Assembly (NCBI GenBank): GCA_037693485.1
Contig: CM075353.1
Span: 56,042,501 to 56,106,500, forward strand
Direction of reading: 5' to 3'
Origin: Kitagawia praeruptora
Taxonomy: Eukaryota > Streptophyta > Magnoliopsida > Apiales > Apiaceae
DNA: 64,000 nucleotides
Part shown: piece after piece, positions 12,401 to 22,462 of the stretch
Layout: each line of letters opens with the position of its first letter
Numbering within the stretch: position 1 is the first letter of the stretch
Made by a program: the position numbers and the translations under genes
Notes under the pieces: generated by a model
What the model was told of the DNA's origin: nothing
Database searches by the model: none
The model's input: the letters and a program-made list of their open reading frames with translations, nothing else

Positions 12401-14017
12401 TATATAGTGTTTCCATTTCCTTTTTATCAAGTCTTATATGTGTTACTTACTTTTTGCAGGCTTTTCAAGGCAATGGATCTGGACGGTGATGGATTTCTTA
12501 CAGCTTCTGAACTTAGGGCCCTAGTTTTAGGAATTCAATTCGATCAAATAAATTTGAATCATGATGATGCTGTGGCTAAACTAATGAAGGATTTTGACAA
12601 GTCTGCTGATAATCAAGTTGATTTGCCGGAGTTCATCGATGGGATTGCAGAATGGCTTGAGGATGTGAAGAAGTCAAAGGCTTCCTCTGTTGTGAATGGT
12701 TCTGAAACAATCAAGTACCTGAATGACTATCATGAGGTTCGTGATATGTCATTGTCTCCTTTTTTTTTAGGAAGATCACCTCCTCTTTTATTATACATAT
12801 GTTTTCTCTTTTTATTGGAGCTGTATTAGATACATAAGAATGAGATTTTTAAATGCATTGGTGGCAGCAAACAAAGAGGGAATATGATCTTTTAGGGGAA
12901 CAAAGTGATGAAGCTGTTGAGGTTGTGAAAAATCCTAAGTGGACAACTATTAAAGCTGTAATACTGTTGATGCTTGGGACTGTTCTTGCAGCTGTTTTTG
13001 CTGATCCCCTGGTAGATGCTGTAGATAATTTCTCCAGTGCCACGAGTATTCCTCCTTTCTTCATATCATTCATTGCTCTTCCCCTGGCAACTAATGCTAG
13101 TGAAGCAGTGTCAGCAGTTATATTTGCTAGCAGAAAAAAACTGAGATCCGCATCCTTAACTTTTTCTGAGGTTTGTTTCTTCATTGTTTAGTATATCTAT
13201 CCCCAAGTCTATCTGTTCTAATCTTCCTGCTAGCTGCATTAATTATTCAATACTTGTCATATAAATTTTCTTAGTATTCCACTGGTCTGTCTAATAAATA
13301 TTTTAGAAATTGAAAGTGCAGAATTAGGACTTGTTTATTTATATGCATATCGAGCTTTGGTGCACTACGAAGAAAAACACATACAAAAATCTTGTTCAAT
13401 TTGTAAACACTGACAGAGAAGCTAAGTTTTGCTGTCCAACACAGCAAAGTAACACTACAATTTGATAAAGTTGCACTTGAAAATTTTAACTGCACCAAAC
13501 TTGTAAGACTTGATGAAAATACTAATAAGCAAGCGGTCTTGGCCGTTTGAGGGTCTTGTATATGTTGTCAGTCTCAGTTAAGATGCAAATAATGCATAAT
13601 TGAGAAGTTTAAAGTTCAGATCATGTACATCAACCTTCTAGTAGATATTTTGACTGCATTTTACATATCTACTTCCCTCTTGGGCGATCAGAAAATTTGC
13701 ATTTTACAGCTAGGACTGAATCACCATTTTTTTCCTGATGACTTGAAACTGTTGCTGTTCTCTTGCAGTTATATGGAGCAGCAACCATGAACAACATTCT
13801 ATGCCTGTCGGTCTTCTTGGCACTTGTTTATGTTAGAGGATTGGTATGGGACTTCTCTTCGGAAGTTTTGGTTATTATCATTGTGTGCATTGTGATGGGT
13901 TTGTTGGGTAGCATCAGCACGACCTTTCCTCTTTGGACAACATCAATTGCTTTCCTGCTTTATCCCCTCTCCTTGGTATTAGTCTACATACTTGACTACA
14001 TATTTGGATGGTCGTAA
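3464..14017 (+). CDS. NCL: Sodium/calcium exchanger NCL-type protein (EF-hand), seven exons
   Basis: Predicted cation exchanger of the plant NCL family, a membrane Na+/Ca2+ exchanger-like antiporter. Exons: 3464-3863, 5491-5676, 11524-11705, 12233-12366, 12460-12736, 12868-13170, 13769-14017. All introns are GT-AG with matching phase and sum to 1731 nt, or 576 aa, close to Arabidopsis NCL. An N-terminal hydrophobic signal peptide is followed by exchanger repeat alpha-1 (G-P-G-I-I-G-G-L-F-L-P, A-L-P-D-A) and alpha-2 (A-L-P-L-A-T-N-A-S-E-A). Between them are two EF-hand loops at residues 307-318 and 347-358; the second has N where G is usual at loop position 6. The chosen ATG follows a TA-rich promoter, and the stop is TAA at 14015. 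No lesion is visible. Intron 1 carries two MITEs and intron 2 a 5.3-kb retrotransposon in the same sense. Confidence 0.93.
4198..4221 (+). repeat. 24-nt poly(G) run in NCL intron 1
   Basis: An uninterrupted run of about 24 G follows an A run. Length may be imprecise because homopolymers are error-prone in sequencing. Confidence 0.8.
4277..4655. mobile_element. Mutator-type palindromic MITE in NCL intron 1
   Basis: The element is flanked by an exact 9-bp TSD TTTAAGAAA (4268-4276 and 4656-4664), the Mutator hallmark. Ends share CGGTCTGGTGCA as an inverted repeat. Inside are several nested perfect or near-perfect palindromes: GTCTGGTGCAAACGTATGCA with its partner, three GTACCGC...GCGGTAC stem-loops near 4386-4546, and CCGTTGGATCAACGATCCAA. 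No coding capacity. Confidence 0.85.
5166..5345. mobile_element. hAT-type MITE in NCL intron 1
   Basis: Terminal inverted repeat CTATGTTACTC(T/G)GACTC is mirrored at the right end (GAGTCCGAGTAACATAG). The 8-bp TSDs are CACACAAC (5158-5165) and CACACGAC (5346-5353), with one mismatch. An 8-bp TSD fits hAT. 180 bp, non-coding. Confidence 0.85.
6151..6454 (+). repeat. Reina-like 5' LTR
   Basis: 304 bp, starts TGATGCAAATTC and ends CCTGCATCA. It is nearly identical to the 3' LTR apart from a few substitutions and small indels. Confidence 0.92.
6482..11206 (+). CDS. Gag-pol polyprotein of the Reina-like element, uninterrupted
   Basis: 1574 codons from the first ATG (6482). The frame is open further upstream only through a TTG inside the primer-binding site. 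Approximate domain order: gag; CCHC zinc knuckle C-F-R-C-E-G-K-G-H...C (about 316-329); protease V-I-D-G-G-S (about 412); reverse transcriptase with Y-F-D-D-I-L (about 790); RNase H C-D-A-S (about 937); integrase with H-X3-H and C-X2-C zinc site (about 1123), then catalytic D in M-D-F, D in S-D-R-D-V-K-F and E in Q-T-E-V-I-N-R (about 1187, 1249, 1285); chromodomain-like segment (about 1485-1536). No stop or frameshift was seen. The frame runs through the polypurine tract and stops 67 bases inside the 3' LTR. Whether the copy is expressed is unknown. Confidence 0.92.
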   Translation: MTTRTGKTFRGRLNDYERDELLLQMMEKHEVDGEASGNKDAEGKQTVTGETEMQGAVNNGKEPRKEESQTRQQSNFLNWSRNFINRNHYDPRDTDGDTTKKVKIDVPDFDGRFDATNFIDWVSAIEEYFDWYDMTNERRVRFAKMKLVNLAKVWWNGVKADFRRMKQAPITTWQEMKAKLRKKYMPSNYEDRLCVQLVNLRQGTMTVAEYMQKFDELKTRSQILEDARHSLARFKSGLRFEIRKEMLRYAPYSVENAFQIALDLEEYLNLSSTKKVGNQIKETTRKFLNNPPTTKSLPNQIREGVKGKNVDNSDRCFRCEGKGHKVYQCPTRNNLHIAVEHEEQGDPEQGDDEDVKDSQKFIADDLVDSEEDTSSSMVVRRILAAPRVKESDWRRTTIFQTLVTCGKDLLKLVIDGGSCMNVISASAVERLNLPTELHPQPYHVAWIDNTSIPVTKRCLVPITYGNYKDSIHCDVVPMNVTHILFGRPWLFDCDVYHCGKENTFHFMWKGSDITLHPKSHDELKKMNAGNLNVGEKATKAASPKLKSHKSDQQPKDERKVLQLLTKKRFLHESKECGAIYAVVARKTAQDTNMAARTIPKELKELLEDFSDIAPDDLPNILPPMRKVQHAIDFVPGAQLPNLPFYRMNPTEHAELNKQVNDLLAKGFIRESLSPCAVPALLTPKKDGSWRMCVDSRAINKITVKYRFPIPRLDDLLDMMTGATIFSKVDQKSGYHQIRVRPGDEWKTAFKTKDGLYEWLVMPFGLCNAPSTFMRAMTQTLQPFIGRFLVVYFDDILIYNKNKEDHLSHLRQVLRVLREEKLYINMKKCSFLTSSVIFLGFVVSAQGVKADPEKITTILNWPVPETLHEVRSFHGLATFYRRFIRSFSTIMAPITDCMKKGQFKWTPEASLAFKNIKKCMTQAPVLRLQDFSKVFEIACDASHVAIGGVLSQEGHPIAFFSQKLNDAKTKYTTYEKEFYAVVQALRHWRHYLIHKEFVLYSDHEALKHINNQKKVNHKHGKWVEFLQEYAFVIKHKAGVENKAADALSRVLYVLNTISAKVVAFEKLKDEYLICKDFRDVYDDMTMGRHQVHTSFSIQDGYLFKGNRLCVPSTSIRDQIIWELHGSGHFGRDKTITMVEERFYWPGLKHDVAVVVAQCRTCQMAKGTKKNTGLYMPLPIPNGPWQDLSMDFVLGLPKTLRGHDLVFVVVDRFSKMAHFIPCSKTLDAVHVAKLFFKEIVRLHGLPKTIVSDRDVKFTSYFWRTLWRMMNTQLKFSSAYHPQTDGQTEVINRSLGNLLRCLVGNKLTTWDQILPMAEFEYNSSVNRTTGRSPFEIVLGMQPNKPVDLVPLPISSRPSADAEAFAEHIQQIHADVRQKIATSNASYKSRADLHRRHIEFEVEDQVMVRIRLERFPNSKYKKLQYRCVGPYKIIQKINANAYVVDLPSDKGISKIFNVEDLTLYHGHINNSAIDSVLPARLPPASNGQEKIEDIVDTTIVSTRNGRYKKYLIKWKDKPWSDCTWIVDEDFQRLDRNLYEQYHSFNSSESSFSKPGRNDANSDRFRKVYSRSKKGNSDQ
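11140..11438 (+). repeat. Reina-like 3' LTR
   Basis: 299 bp. Differs from the 5' copy by a few substitutions, a short deletion near CCTAGGTGTG and one extra base before the end, which suggests a fairly recent insertion. Confidence 0.92.
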
Positions 14018-14345
14018 TCAACCACGGGAATAACGATACTTTCTTATGACAACTAGTTTTTAAATCTCTATGTCAAATATGTGCATTCGTTGGGGACAGC
14101 AAATACATTCTTTACCCTCAATCTTAGTTGACTGTGACATGGCAGTTAGGTTAGATATGTAGAAAGCTCTAATATCAGTTTTCTCCGTTAAGTTGTACTA
14201 ATTAAAGTAGCTCTTTAAATAGTTTACTTCTCTACTAGTCTACTTTGTTCCTCTGTGTTTTTGCTAAGCAAACTTTGATTTCTTTTGTGCCATTGAGATT
14301 CGCTGGACACTTTTAATGATATGCATAATTTGAATGTTCTGGGCT
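14018..14345 (+). other. NCL 3' UTR and downstream flank
   Basis: AT-rich sequence after the NCL stop without another reading frame. No polyadenylation site can be fixed with confidence. Confidence 0.5.
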
Positions 14346-14600
14346 GGCCAATGTCATTTGATAATCGGATCTTATTTTGATATAATTCGGATAGGATTGG
14401 ATTTGATTCGGTTCGGATCTAATTTCGGTTTTCCATTATTTTGATCGGTTTCGGTTTGGATCGGGTTGATTTTCAGATCGGATTGGATTGATTTCAGATA
14501 AAAATTGGATAAATTTCGTATTAAATCGGATTAAATTCGGGTCGGATCGATTCATATCTTTTCTTGTCTCGGATCGGATTTCGATCAAAAAGATAGAAAA
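14346..14600. repeat. CGGAT-rich non-autonomous element, left part
   Basis: Repeated TTCGGATCGG and TCGGTTT words, like the interior of hAT-type non-autonomous elements. A stretch near 14373-14443 closely resembles 27519-27585 beyond the copia insertion. No clear termini were identified. Confidence 0.5.
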
Positions 14601-14960
14601 TTAGTGAAATTAGGATAACATTCATCATACAAATAGTGAGTATGACGAATTTAGTGTCTAGGAATTTTAGTTCAAAATTTGGTCTTTTTCCTATTTTTAT
14701 TTAATTTTTTACTTTATTTTACAAACTAGTTAAAAATTGGGGGAAAATCTGGAAAATTAGTGAAAGTAGGGTAACATTTATCATACAAATAGTGAGTATG
14801 ACAACTTGATTGTGTATAAATTTTAGTTCAAAATTTGGCCATTTTATATTTTTATTTAATTTTATTTATTTATTTTACAAAATAGTTAAAAATGTCGAAA
14901 AAATAAAATATAGAAAATTAGTGAAAATAGGACAAAATTCATCACACAAATAGTGAGTAT
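14597..14960. repeat. Three diverged tandem units of about 155-165 bp
   Basis: GAAAATTAGTGAAA recurs near 14597, 14751 and 14912, each time followed by AGGNNAACATTCATCATACA-like sequence and ACAAATAGTGAGTAT. The copia element is inserted at the end of the third unit. Confidence 0.7.
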
Positions 14961-14964
14961 AAAT

Positions 14965-15989
14965 TGTTAGACAATCTGTGAAAATAGTACAAAATAATAG
15001 CAATCGTGTGTGTGAATAACAGAACAATTAAAACAAATAAAGAGCAGGCAGGAACAGAAAAACCCGAGTCCAGTGCGTGACAATCTCCTTAAAGCGTATT
15101 AGCCCTCACCGTATGTGCGAGCGAATCGCCTCCCAGGATAAAACGGATTGCAGCGAAGCTATAAAAGCGTCACTCTCAGCGAGCTTGAAACGAGCAAGAA
15201 TATCACCAAAGGAAGAGAAGAGGCTGTGTATGAGGAGAGGATGTGTTTTTCGAATGAATAATCCTAAGGCTCTACAAGAGTTTATATAGGATAGGAAAAC
15301 TTGTGCGCTACACAATTGCCATAATTAATTATCTGTGCTAATTAAAAAGTCGGTGGCAATTTTCCTTTATTAATTAACCGCGTTAATTAATTAAGGTAAG
15401 GCGGTGGCAAGAAATTCGTTATAAAAAACGGAATTGATTTTACCGACACAACAGTTAATTCAAATTATATTCGAATTAATTTAAGTCATATTTTAAGCAT
15501 TAGCCCAGTGGAAATAATTAATTTAGCAAAACTAGTCCGGGTTTATTCGACCCAATTTTCTGCTGTATTCGTGTCCGCAGGTCGCACACGCGGAAAGCCC
15601 GAAGGCTTGCGAAGCCTCGGTTTTCCCTCAAAATCCTCACAATTCGCACCCCCCCTGCGCGCCCGCGTAGGAGATGGAGGAACACTTAACCAACACAAGT
15701 GAACACTCCTCTTGTGTTGTACTATATAAAGCAAAGGAAACTCTTTTTCCTTATCAATGTTGGACTTCAAGTTTAACAACAAAATTTCCACTCTTAAGGG
15801 ACCAACTTTGAGTAATCATAACTCATCCGTCCCTTAGTCGTTTTGAGTGTTCAAATATGAATTGGAAAGCTCTCGCGGAGGAGAACACTCTCCAAGCACG
15901 ACTTGTTGCAAACACGCACACAAGACACACTCAAATCGGAGCTCAAAATGACTCGACAATGTGGGTCTAAAACCCCACATTTTCTAACA
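14965..15989 (-). repeat. Copia 3' LTR (1025 bp)
   Basis: On the plus strand it starts TGTTAGACAATCTG and ends TTTTCTAACA. It contains about 80 bases (around 15400-15480) absent from the partner LTR. Confidence 0.92.
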
Positions 15990-18000
15990 ATCCCCCACAT
16001 GGATGAGATTGATATCGTAGTAGCACACCAGAAAGACAGACACGGAGTTTGATGTGGTGATAATTCTTCGATCAGATATAGCATACGATAGGTAGAGGTT
16101 TGCTCCTTGAACCTTCGCTTGAGTAAGCATACCGACCTTACTGGTAGATAGTGGAGGTTTGCTCTTTGAACTGTTCGACCGTTTGTGTAAGCGATGATTT
16201 ACTTATCACTATATCCTTTCTGACTCGTTCAGCTCTCATGATTATGTCCATTTTGGCCATGGAACATCGTCATGGTTCTGCAGGAGTTTCTAAAGAATTG
16301 TGCCTCGCAATTCTCCTTTGAAGCGGCCCCACTTCTCTCCCACATAGGTGATCTTTATCTTATAGAGTAACCCGCGTTTACTCAACTGATTTCCATGCGT
16401 TCAAACCTTGAACTCCATGTAATCACCGAAAGATCATTAAAAGCTTAATAGCTTACCCTCGTACCTACACAAGAACAGGCCAGGGGTTACCCCCACAGTG
16501 ATTTGGTCATCATGATTTAGTTGGCCCATTGAACCAAGTTCTTGGGATCTCCAGTCAGCAATGGTTGGGTGTCCACCATGACGCCGTTAAGCAATAGGCT
16601 TAAGGCCCATCCCTCTCGATGATTTGTCAACCAGTTGTCTTGATAACTCTTTGGTTAGCGGATCCGCGATATTATCCTTTGGCGGTATAAAGTCAATAGT
16701 GATAATTCCAGTTGACATTAACTGTCTAATGGAACTATGTCATCGTCGTATGTGACGGGACTTTCCATTATACATTGTGCTCTGTGCTCTGCCAATAGCA
16801 GATTGACTGTCACAGTGCAGTCCTATTGTAGTCACAGGCTTTGGCCATCTCGGAATATCCTCCAGAAATTAGCGTAAGTATTCAGCCTCTTCGGCACATT
16901 TATCTAATGCCACAAACTCAGCTTTCATTGTGGAATGAGTTATCACCGTTTGTTTGGAGGATTTCCATGACACTGCTGCTCCGGCTAGTGTAAACACATA
17001 TCCACTCGTAGACTTCAGTGCCTTCTTTCTAGATATCCAGTTTGTATCAGTATAGCCTTCTAGTACTGCTGGATAACTGCCATAATGCAAACCATAGTCT
17101 CGAGTTCCCCTCAAGTACTTTAGTACTCGTATGATCGCTTTTCAGTGATCAGCTCCCGGATTACTCGTAAATCTACTCAACTTGCTAATTGAGTATGCAA
17201 TGTCTGGTCTTGTACAACTCATAAGGTACATCAGACTTCCAATTATCCGTGAGTATTCCAACTGCGAGACTCCTACACCTTTATTCTTGGATAGATGCAA
17301 AGTCAAATCCACAGGTGTTCTCGCTGTCTCAACATCATCCTTGAGAAATTTCTCAAGAATCTTGTCAACATAATTCACTACACCATAAAAGGCCTACGAC
17401 CACATTTAGAGCCTGTGTTGCCTTTGGATATGTTGCCTTTGCCATGCATGTTTTTGGCTATTACCACATTATCATTTTAATGTTGCCTTAGGTAGGAAAA
17501 ATATGTTGGCATAGAATAAAAGTGTTTTTATGTTGCCGTAGGTATGAGATTGTGTTGCTATAATTTTGTAATGAACAAAATTTTATATTTTCTACTAAAA
17601 ATAAAAATTTTAACCTTTTTTCATATGAAAATTAATTTTTGGATAAAAATAATCAAGAAGTTTTTATAAAAATCAAGAATATTCCTATAGAAGTGAATAT
17701 TTTATTAAAAATGTTAAAACATTTAAGATGAATAATTTTATTTTATGTTCATTAAATATTATTAAACAAAATTTCTAAAATGAACTTTTTTTCTAAATAT
17801 ATTTTAATATATCATTAAAATAAAAATATTTTCATTTATGATTGATAATATTTGAATATAATATTGCAAATTATGTAAAAGGAATTTAATATTTAATTAA
17901 AATAATTTCAAAAAAAACATTTAATGTAAAAATAAATTGTTTTCCAAATAAATAAAAAATGAAAAAATAAATTATTTTTTTCTTCAAAATTTGGGGTGAA

Positions 18001-18570
18001 AATTGTTGGGCGGCAAAAAGACCGCTCCAATTTTTAGACTGCCGCTCACCAAATTGGACCGCTTTCTCTATCAGTTCACTTTCCATTTTTTCATTTCTTC
18101 GAACACACACTCGCTCTCCTATCTCTCTCTCTCGGTCGGTCTCCGCTCTCTCCGGTCTTCTCTCTCCGCTCACACACACTCTGTACTCTCCTTTCTTTCT
18201 CTCTTCTCTCTCATCTTTCACATTCTCTGTTAATATTTACACATACATCTCTCACTTTCTTCTCTGCTTAATTGGTTCAATTTAGGGATTTAGTTTAGTA
18301 TTTTTTTCCACTAATTTTGGGCTTTTCTTTTCTTTCTCATGATTAATTTCGAATTAGGGCGCTTCAATCGGGTTCAATTTGGGGCTTCAATCGGATTCAG
18401 TTTAGGGCTTCGAATTAGGGTTTCAGTCGTGTTTAGTATTGATTTGGCATTACTTGTGTGCAGATGGTTTCTCTGTCTTTGGTGGTGTCGGGGAGCGTAC
18501 ACGAGAAGGTAATGATCGAAAGTGGTGTCATTAAGCTGGGAGAGAAGCAGGTTATGTACCATACCTATCA
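18001..18570 (+). pseudogene. Captured 5'-UTR-like and first-exon-like sequence, parent unknown
   Basis: A TC-rich tract (18100-18270), typical of plant 5' UTRs, is followed by intron-like T-rich sequence and an acceptor GCAG just before an ATG at 18464. The frame runs about 28 codons to a possible donor at 18550. I do not recognise the protein. Most likely the first exon of a gene captured by the CACTA-like element. Confidence 0.4.
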
Positions 18571-19341
18571 CTATTTATGGTTCATATTATTCTCGTTCAT
18601 TCCCTCAATTTAGTAAACATTCTATTGTTCCTTTTCCATTTTGTTGAGCGAAAGAAAATGTCTTTTAAACCATTTAACCGGAGACTTTATGATGTGAGTG
18701 TGTTTAATCTCTAAACTTGAGCCTCGTTTGATTATTTTCCTAATGATTCTTGTCTGGGGTTTCCCAATTGCTTTATTGCTTTTTTGGTACCATTAATCTA
18801 GATGCCTTCTGTACCTTACCTTCGATGCTTTTCTATTCATATTCACATGTTAAATATAAATTTTACCTATATTCACATGTTAATAAAATCTGTAGTTTTA
18901 ACCGATTATGCCTTGTGCGATATTCATCTAATTTTGTGTATAGACTTGCCTATAACAGCTGATGCATGATTATGCATTGAATAGGTGATGCTGCATCTAC
19001 CATTATGTCTGCATAATTTTCTGCCCTCCATGTGTTGATTATGTGACATGTGTACACATCCTCAGATTTTTTAATTGACATTGTGTAAATGGGCACTGCA
19101 GGAAGATTTATAATCCTATACTAGTAGTCGTACTTATTTAAATTTTCTGGGAATTTCTGGGAATTTTCTTATTAAGGTCAGTTCACAAATCGATTTTTAA
19201 TTGTGTACCAGGTGCCAATTGAGATTTTGTTCATGCGAGCTCTTCTTTTGAATCTTATCACTGAGTAACTTAATAATCTGTCAAGTAGTATTACAATTTT
19301 ATGTGCATCTTAGTAGATGTTATTTTGTAATATTTACGCAG

Positions 19342-19448
19342 GTTCAAATTAAGGGAGTTTACTATATGAGGCAAACTGTAGGCAATGCTTGTGGAACTGT
19401 TGGTCTTCTTCATGCTATAAGGAATATTACTTCAGAAATAAATCTTCG
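19342..19448 (+). pseudogene. Captured exon of ubiquitin C-terminal hydrolase (UCH3-like)
   Basis: An acceptor (CGCAG at 19337-19341) is followed by a frame reading V-Y-Y-M-R-Q-T-V-G-N-A-C-G-T-V-G-L-L-H-A-I, the UCH active-site exon with its catalytic Cys. Peptidase C12 enzymes cleave ubiquitin C-terminal adducts. Only this exon is recognised and the following donor is unclear. Intron-like sequence on its left implies capture from genomic DNA rather than from mRNA. An RTE LINE is inserted about 80 bases downstream. Confidence 0.8.
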
Positions 19449-19531
19449 TAAGACTTCTTATTGGTGGTGGAAATAAAGATATTACATTAAAGTTTGCGTG
19501 GACTTGGCTTCTACATAGTCCATATAGCTGA

Positions 19532-20618
19532 GATTGAAGACGATGTCACACAAATATTTGGGTTCGATCATCCAAAAGGAAGGTGAGATTGAAGACGATG
19601 TCACACATCGTATTAAGGCTGGATGGGTAAGGTGGAGGGCAGCGTCAGGGGTGATGTGCGACAAGAAAGTACCTTTAAAGCTGAAAGGGAAATTCTATAG
19701 AGCGGCAATTCGTCCTGCGATGTTGTATGGTTCTGAGTGTTGGGCGGCGAAGAAGGCCCTCGAGAGCAAGTTAGAAGCAGCTGAGATGAGGATGTTGCGG
19801 TGGTCTTGTGGGCGCACGATGTTGGACAGAATTCCGAATGTAGTGTTTAGGAGCGAGCTGGAGGTGGCGCCTTTTTCTACGAAGATTAGGGAAGGGAGGT
19901 TGAGATGGTTCGGTCACATCCGTAGGAAGATGGCTGAAGCCCCAGTGAGGAGGGTCGAGAGTCTTTCGATTGCAGGGGTGAGGAGGAGAGGTAGACCGAG
20001 GAGGTCGTGGGAAGAGCAGCTTGGGTTGGATCTGAAGGCCTTAAACTTAAATGAGACCATGACCGCGGATAGAGGTGCTTGGAGGCGCCAGATCAGAGTG
20101 GTGGATTCTCTTTTAGGGAACGGCTCTGTTGTTGAGAGCCTACGAGTTGGGTTATCTCGGCTAGCGTTATCTTAGTTTGTTCGGCTCTTTCGTGCTCTTT
20201 TGTAATTTTTTTTTTTTTTTCCATTGGCTTCTGTTTTCTTGTTGTTCAATTGCAGGGAGATTACCGCGGTGGCATCGTCGATCTAAGTGTCTTGCAGAGT
20301 GGAGCAGTCAATCCCTGGGGATTTGTGCGAGAAGTCATCCGAGATCAGAGTGTGTCGACAATGGAGTGGATATCCCCCGCGTAGGTAAGTCCCATGTGAT
20401 CAAAATCATGGGCTCAGGTATGGCTGCGACCTTTTACAAAAATTTATGAAGTCGTTGTAAATATCACACACCATTTTTCTGTTGTGCACTAAGCTGGGGG
20501 TCTTCACGGAAACAGCCTCCTTACCGTAAAAGGTAGGGGCATGGTCTGCGTACATCTCACCCTCCCCAGACCCTGCTCTGTGCGGGATATACTGGGTATG
20601 TTTGGTTTGGTTTGGTTT
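19532..20618 (+). mobile_element. 5'-truncated RTE-type LINE
   Basis: The 17-bp TSD ATAGTCCATATAGCTGA is exact (19515-19531 and 20619-20635). The body encodes the C-terminal part of an RTE-clade reverse transcriptase (19534-20175; K-Y-L-G-S-I-I, A-I-R-P-A-M-L-Y-G-S-E-C-W-A, R-W-F-G-H-I). It ends in the conserved RTE 3' region (GGGGTCTTCACGGAAACAGC, CCTCCCCAGACCC) with a (GGTTT)n tail. A 23-nt stretch is present twice at the 5' junction. Confidence 0.92.
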
Positions 20619-21727
20619 ATAGTCCATATAGCTGATTAATACTATATCTGATCACTACTTTGTCAAAGCAATTCTTTGTGCACCTGAATTTTATAACTCA
20701 GAAAAGCTTCGTAATGTCTTTAGAGCTAAATCCTAAGAAGTTCTCTGTGCACCTGAAGTCTTTATATCATATTCATATAGTTATTTGTGTTTAGGACTAA
20801 ATCATAGAAAGTTCGGCATTTATTTGTGTTTAGTTTTCTAATATCCTTTTTTATCAAAGAAAAATGCAAATAAGGGCGGAACAGGGAACCCAGTGCTCAA
20901 TGCAAGAGTTTCTTCTTCATCTGCTTATTTGTTATTTGTTTCTATATGAAGACTATAAAACTTTATATAATTGTTGGCTTATATGAAGAGTTTCTTCGGC
21001 AGTTGGTTTATCCAATATTGGTGCTGTGAGATATGAAACTTTATATAATTGTTGGCTCACATAGTTAATTCTTTTACCAAACCATTGGTTAGATTCTTAG
21101 CTTATTGTAGGAATTAGGATACATTACAGATGACAAGGCCATGTTTATTTCATGGGACTATAATCCCCAGAGTATCAGCCTAACTATTTACCTGGTACAC
21201 AATTAAAAATCGATTTATGAACTGACCTAATAAGCAAATTCCCAGAAAATTTCCAGAAAATTTAAATTTAATGACCTTAATAAATTGGTCTGTGTAATTA
21301 GCAAATGTCTCTTAATAAGAAAAACAATTTACGAGAGCTATCGATTTGTATTTAGAAGCTATTAAACTGACTGTGCTCTGTAAGCACATTTAGAAAACAC
21401 ACTGCATTGATGTCATCTTTCTTATTCGTGTGTTATCATTTATATTTTGGTTTTGAATTGACTTTGATTCTCTTGGTGAATTGGTTTGTGTCTGTTGCTA
21501 TAAAAAACACACTGCATTGATGTGTACAATATGCATAGATTATTGTTTTGGTGAAGTTGCTAGTATTGATTTATTTTCATGATAATGTATAGCTATATTT
21601 TCTGTTTTAGATCTAGTCATTCTTCTTTGTAAAGTCTACATCTGATAAATAGGGCAGATGTTCATTTGTTGTCTTTTTGTTGAAAACCTGAATTTTATGC
21701 TACTATGCATGTTTCTCTTCCTTTTAG

Positions 21728-21835
21728 GTGAAGTACTGTTCAGAGAACAATAAGCGTCTTATTCACTTCTCTACCTGTGAAGTCTACGGGAAAACAATTG
21801 GTAGTTATCTTTCCAAAGACAGCCCCTTGCGCCAG
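21728..21835 (+). pseudogene. Captured exon of UDP-apiose/UDP-xylose synthase (AXS)
   Basis: A clean 108-bp exon between TTTTAG and GTGAGG. It reads V-K-Y-C-S-E-N-N-K-R-L-I-H-F-S-T-C-E-V-Y then G-K-T-I-G-S-Y, closely matching AXS, a short-chain dehydrogenase/reductase that makes the nucleotide sugars for apiose and xylose residues. The S-T-C-E-V-Y-G-K stretch belongs to the catalytic region. Only one exon is recognised. Splice sites are retained, so it could still be spliced into a chimeric transcript. Confidence 0.85.
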
Positions 21836-22346
21836 GTGAGGATTTGCTTTTTATATGTACATGATAATAGTCACTGTTTTTATTTTAAATATTTCACATT
21901 TATGCTCAGGCTAGTTATTAAATGTTTCTGCATATATATGTTTTTATTTTAAATATTTCACATTTATGCTCAGGCTAGTCTTAGTAACCACACAAGCTAC
22001 TTTACTAGTATCTAGTTCATAGATTCACAGTTTCTTGTTAACTTATATTTTAAATATATGCTAGTTCCTCATCACACTGTCAATATCAATTAGGAGGCAA
22101 TTACGGGCATCTTTGCAGAAGCCCTGAGGCTTGTTCTAACTCAAGTCCTGCTACAAAAGAAAGGGTTGACTCTAAATCCAATCACCTGTTTATACTATAT
22201 AGCTCCATGCAGGTAACTTGTACTCTTTTTTCTTAAAGAATCTTCAAACAGATTGAAGGTATAGAGAGCTTTAAACATGTCTGTGTGTGGGTGTGTTGTG
22301 CTATGTATGTGTATTATAGAATATTATTGTTTGGTTAAACTGGCAG

Positions 22347-22462
22347 ATAGCAGCTGAAATGAGAGGCACCAAGGGCTGAGCTTGGTGACAGGTAGTTCAG
22401 TGGGACAAGAGGATTTTAATGCCGAGTACCAGGCGTTTCTTGCGCGTAATGTGCAGCTCTAG
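22347..22462 (+). pseudogene. Terminal-exon-like captured fragment, parent unknown
   Basis: An acceptor GGCAG at 22342-22346 is followed by I-A-A-E-M-R-G-T-K-G and a stop. In another frame, S-L-V-T-G-S-S-V-G-Q-E-D-F-N-A-E-Y continues to a TAG at 22460. It looks like the last exon of a gene with one frameshift. I do not recognise the family. Confidence 0.35.

Larger units (their letters stand above)
19136..21267. repeat. 77-bp inverted repeat pair within the CACTA-like element
   Basis: 19136-19212 and 21191-21267 are inverted copies with few mismatches (core TTTTAATTGTGTACCAGG). They flank the UCH exon and the LINE, and could be the ends of an older inserted element. Confidence 0.8.

Noticed and set aside
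12131..12829. A 232-codon uninterrupted frame covering NCL exons 4 and 5
   Set aside because: It reads through an intron (12367-12459) and past a donor at 12737. Phase-consistent GT-AG sites and the NCL family alignment show two exons.
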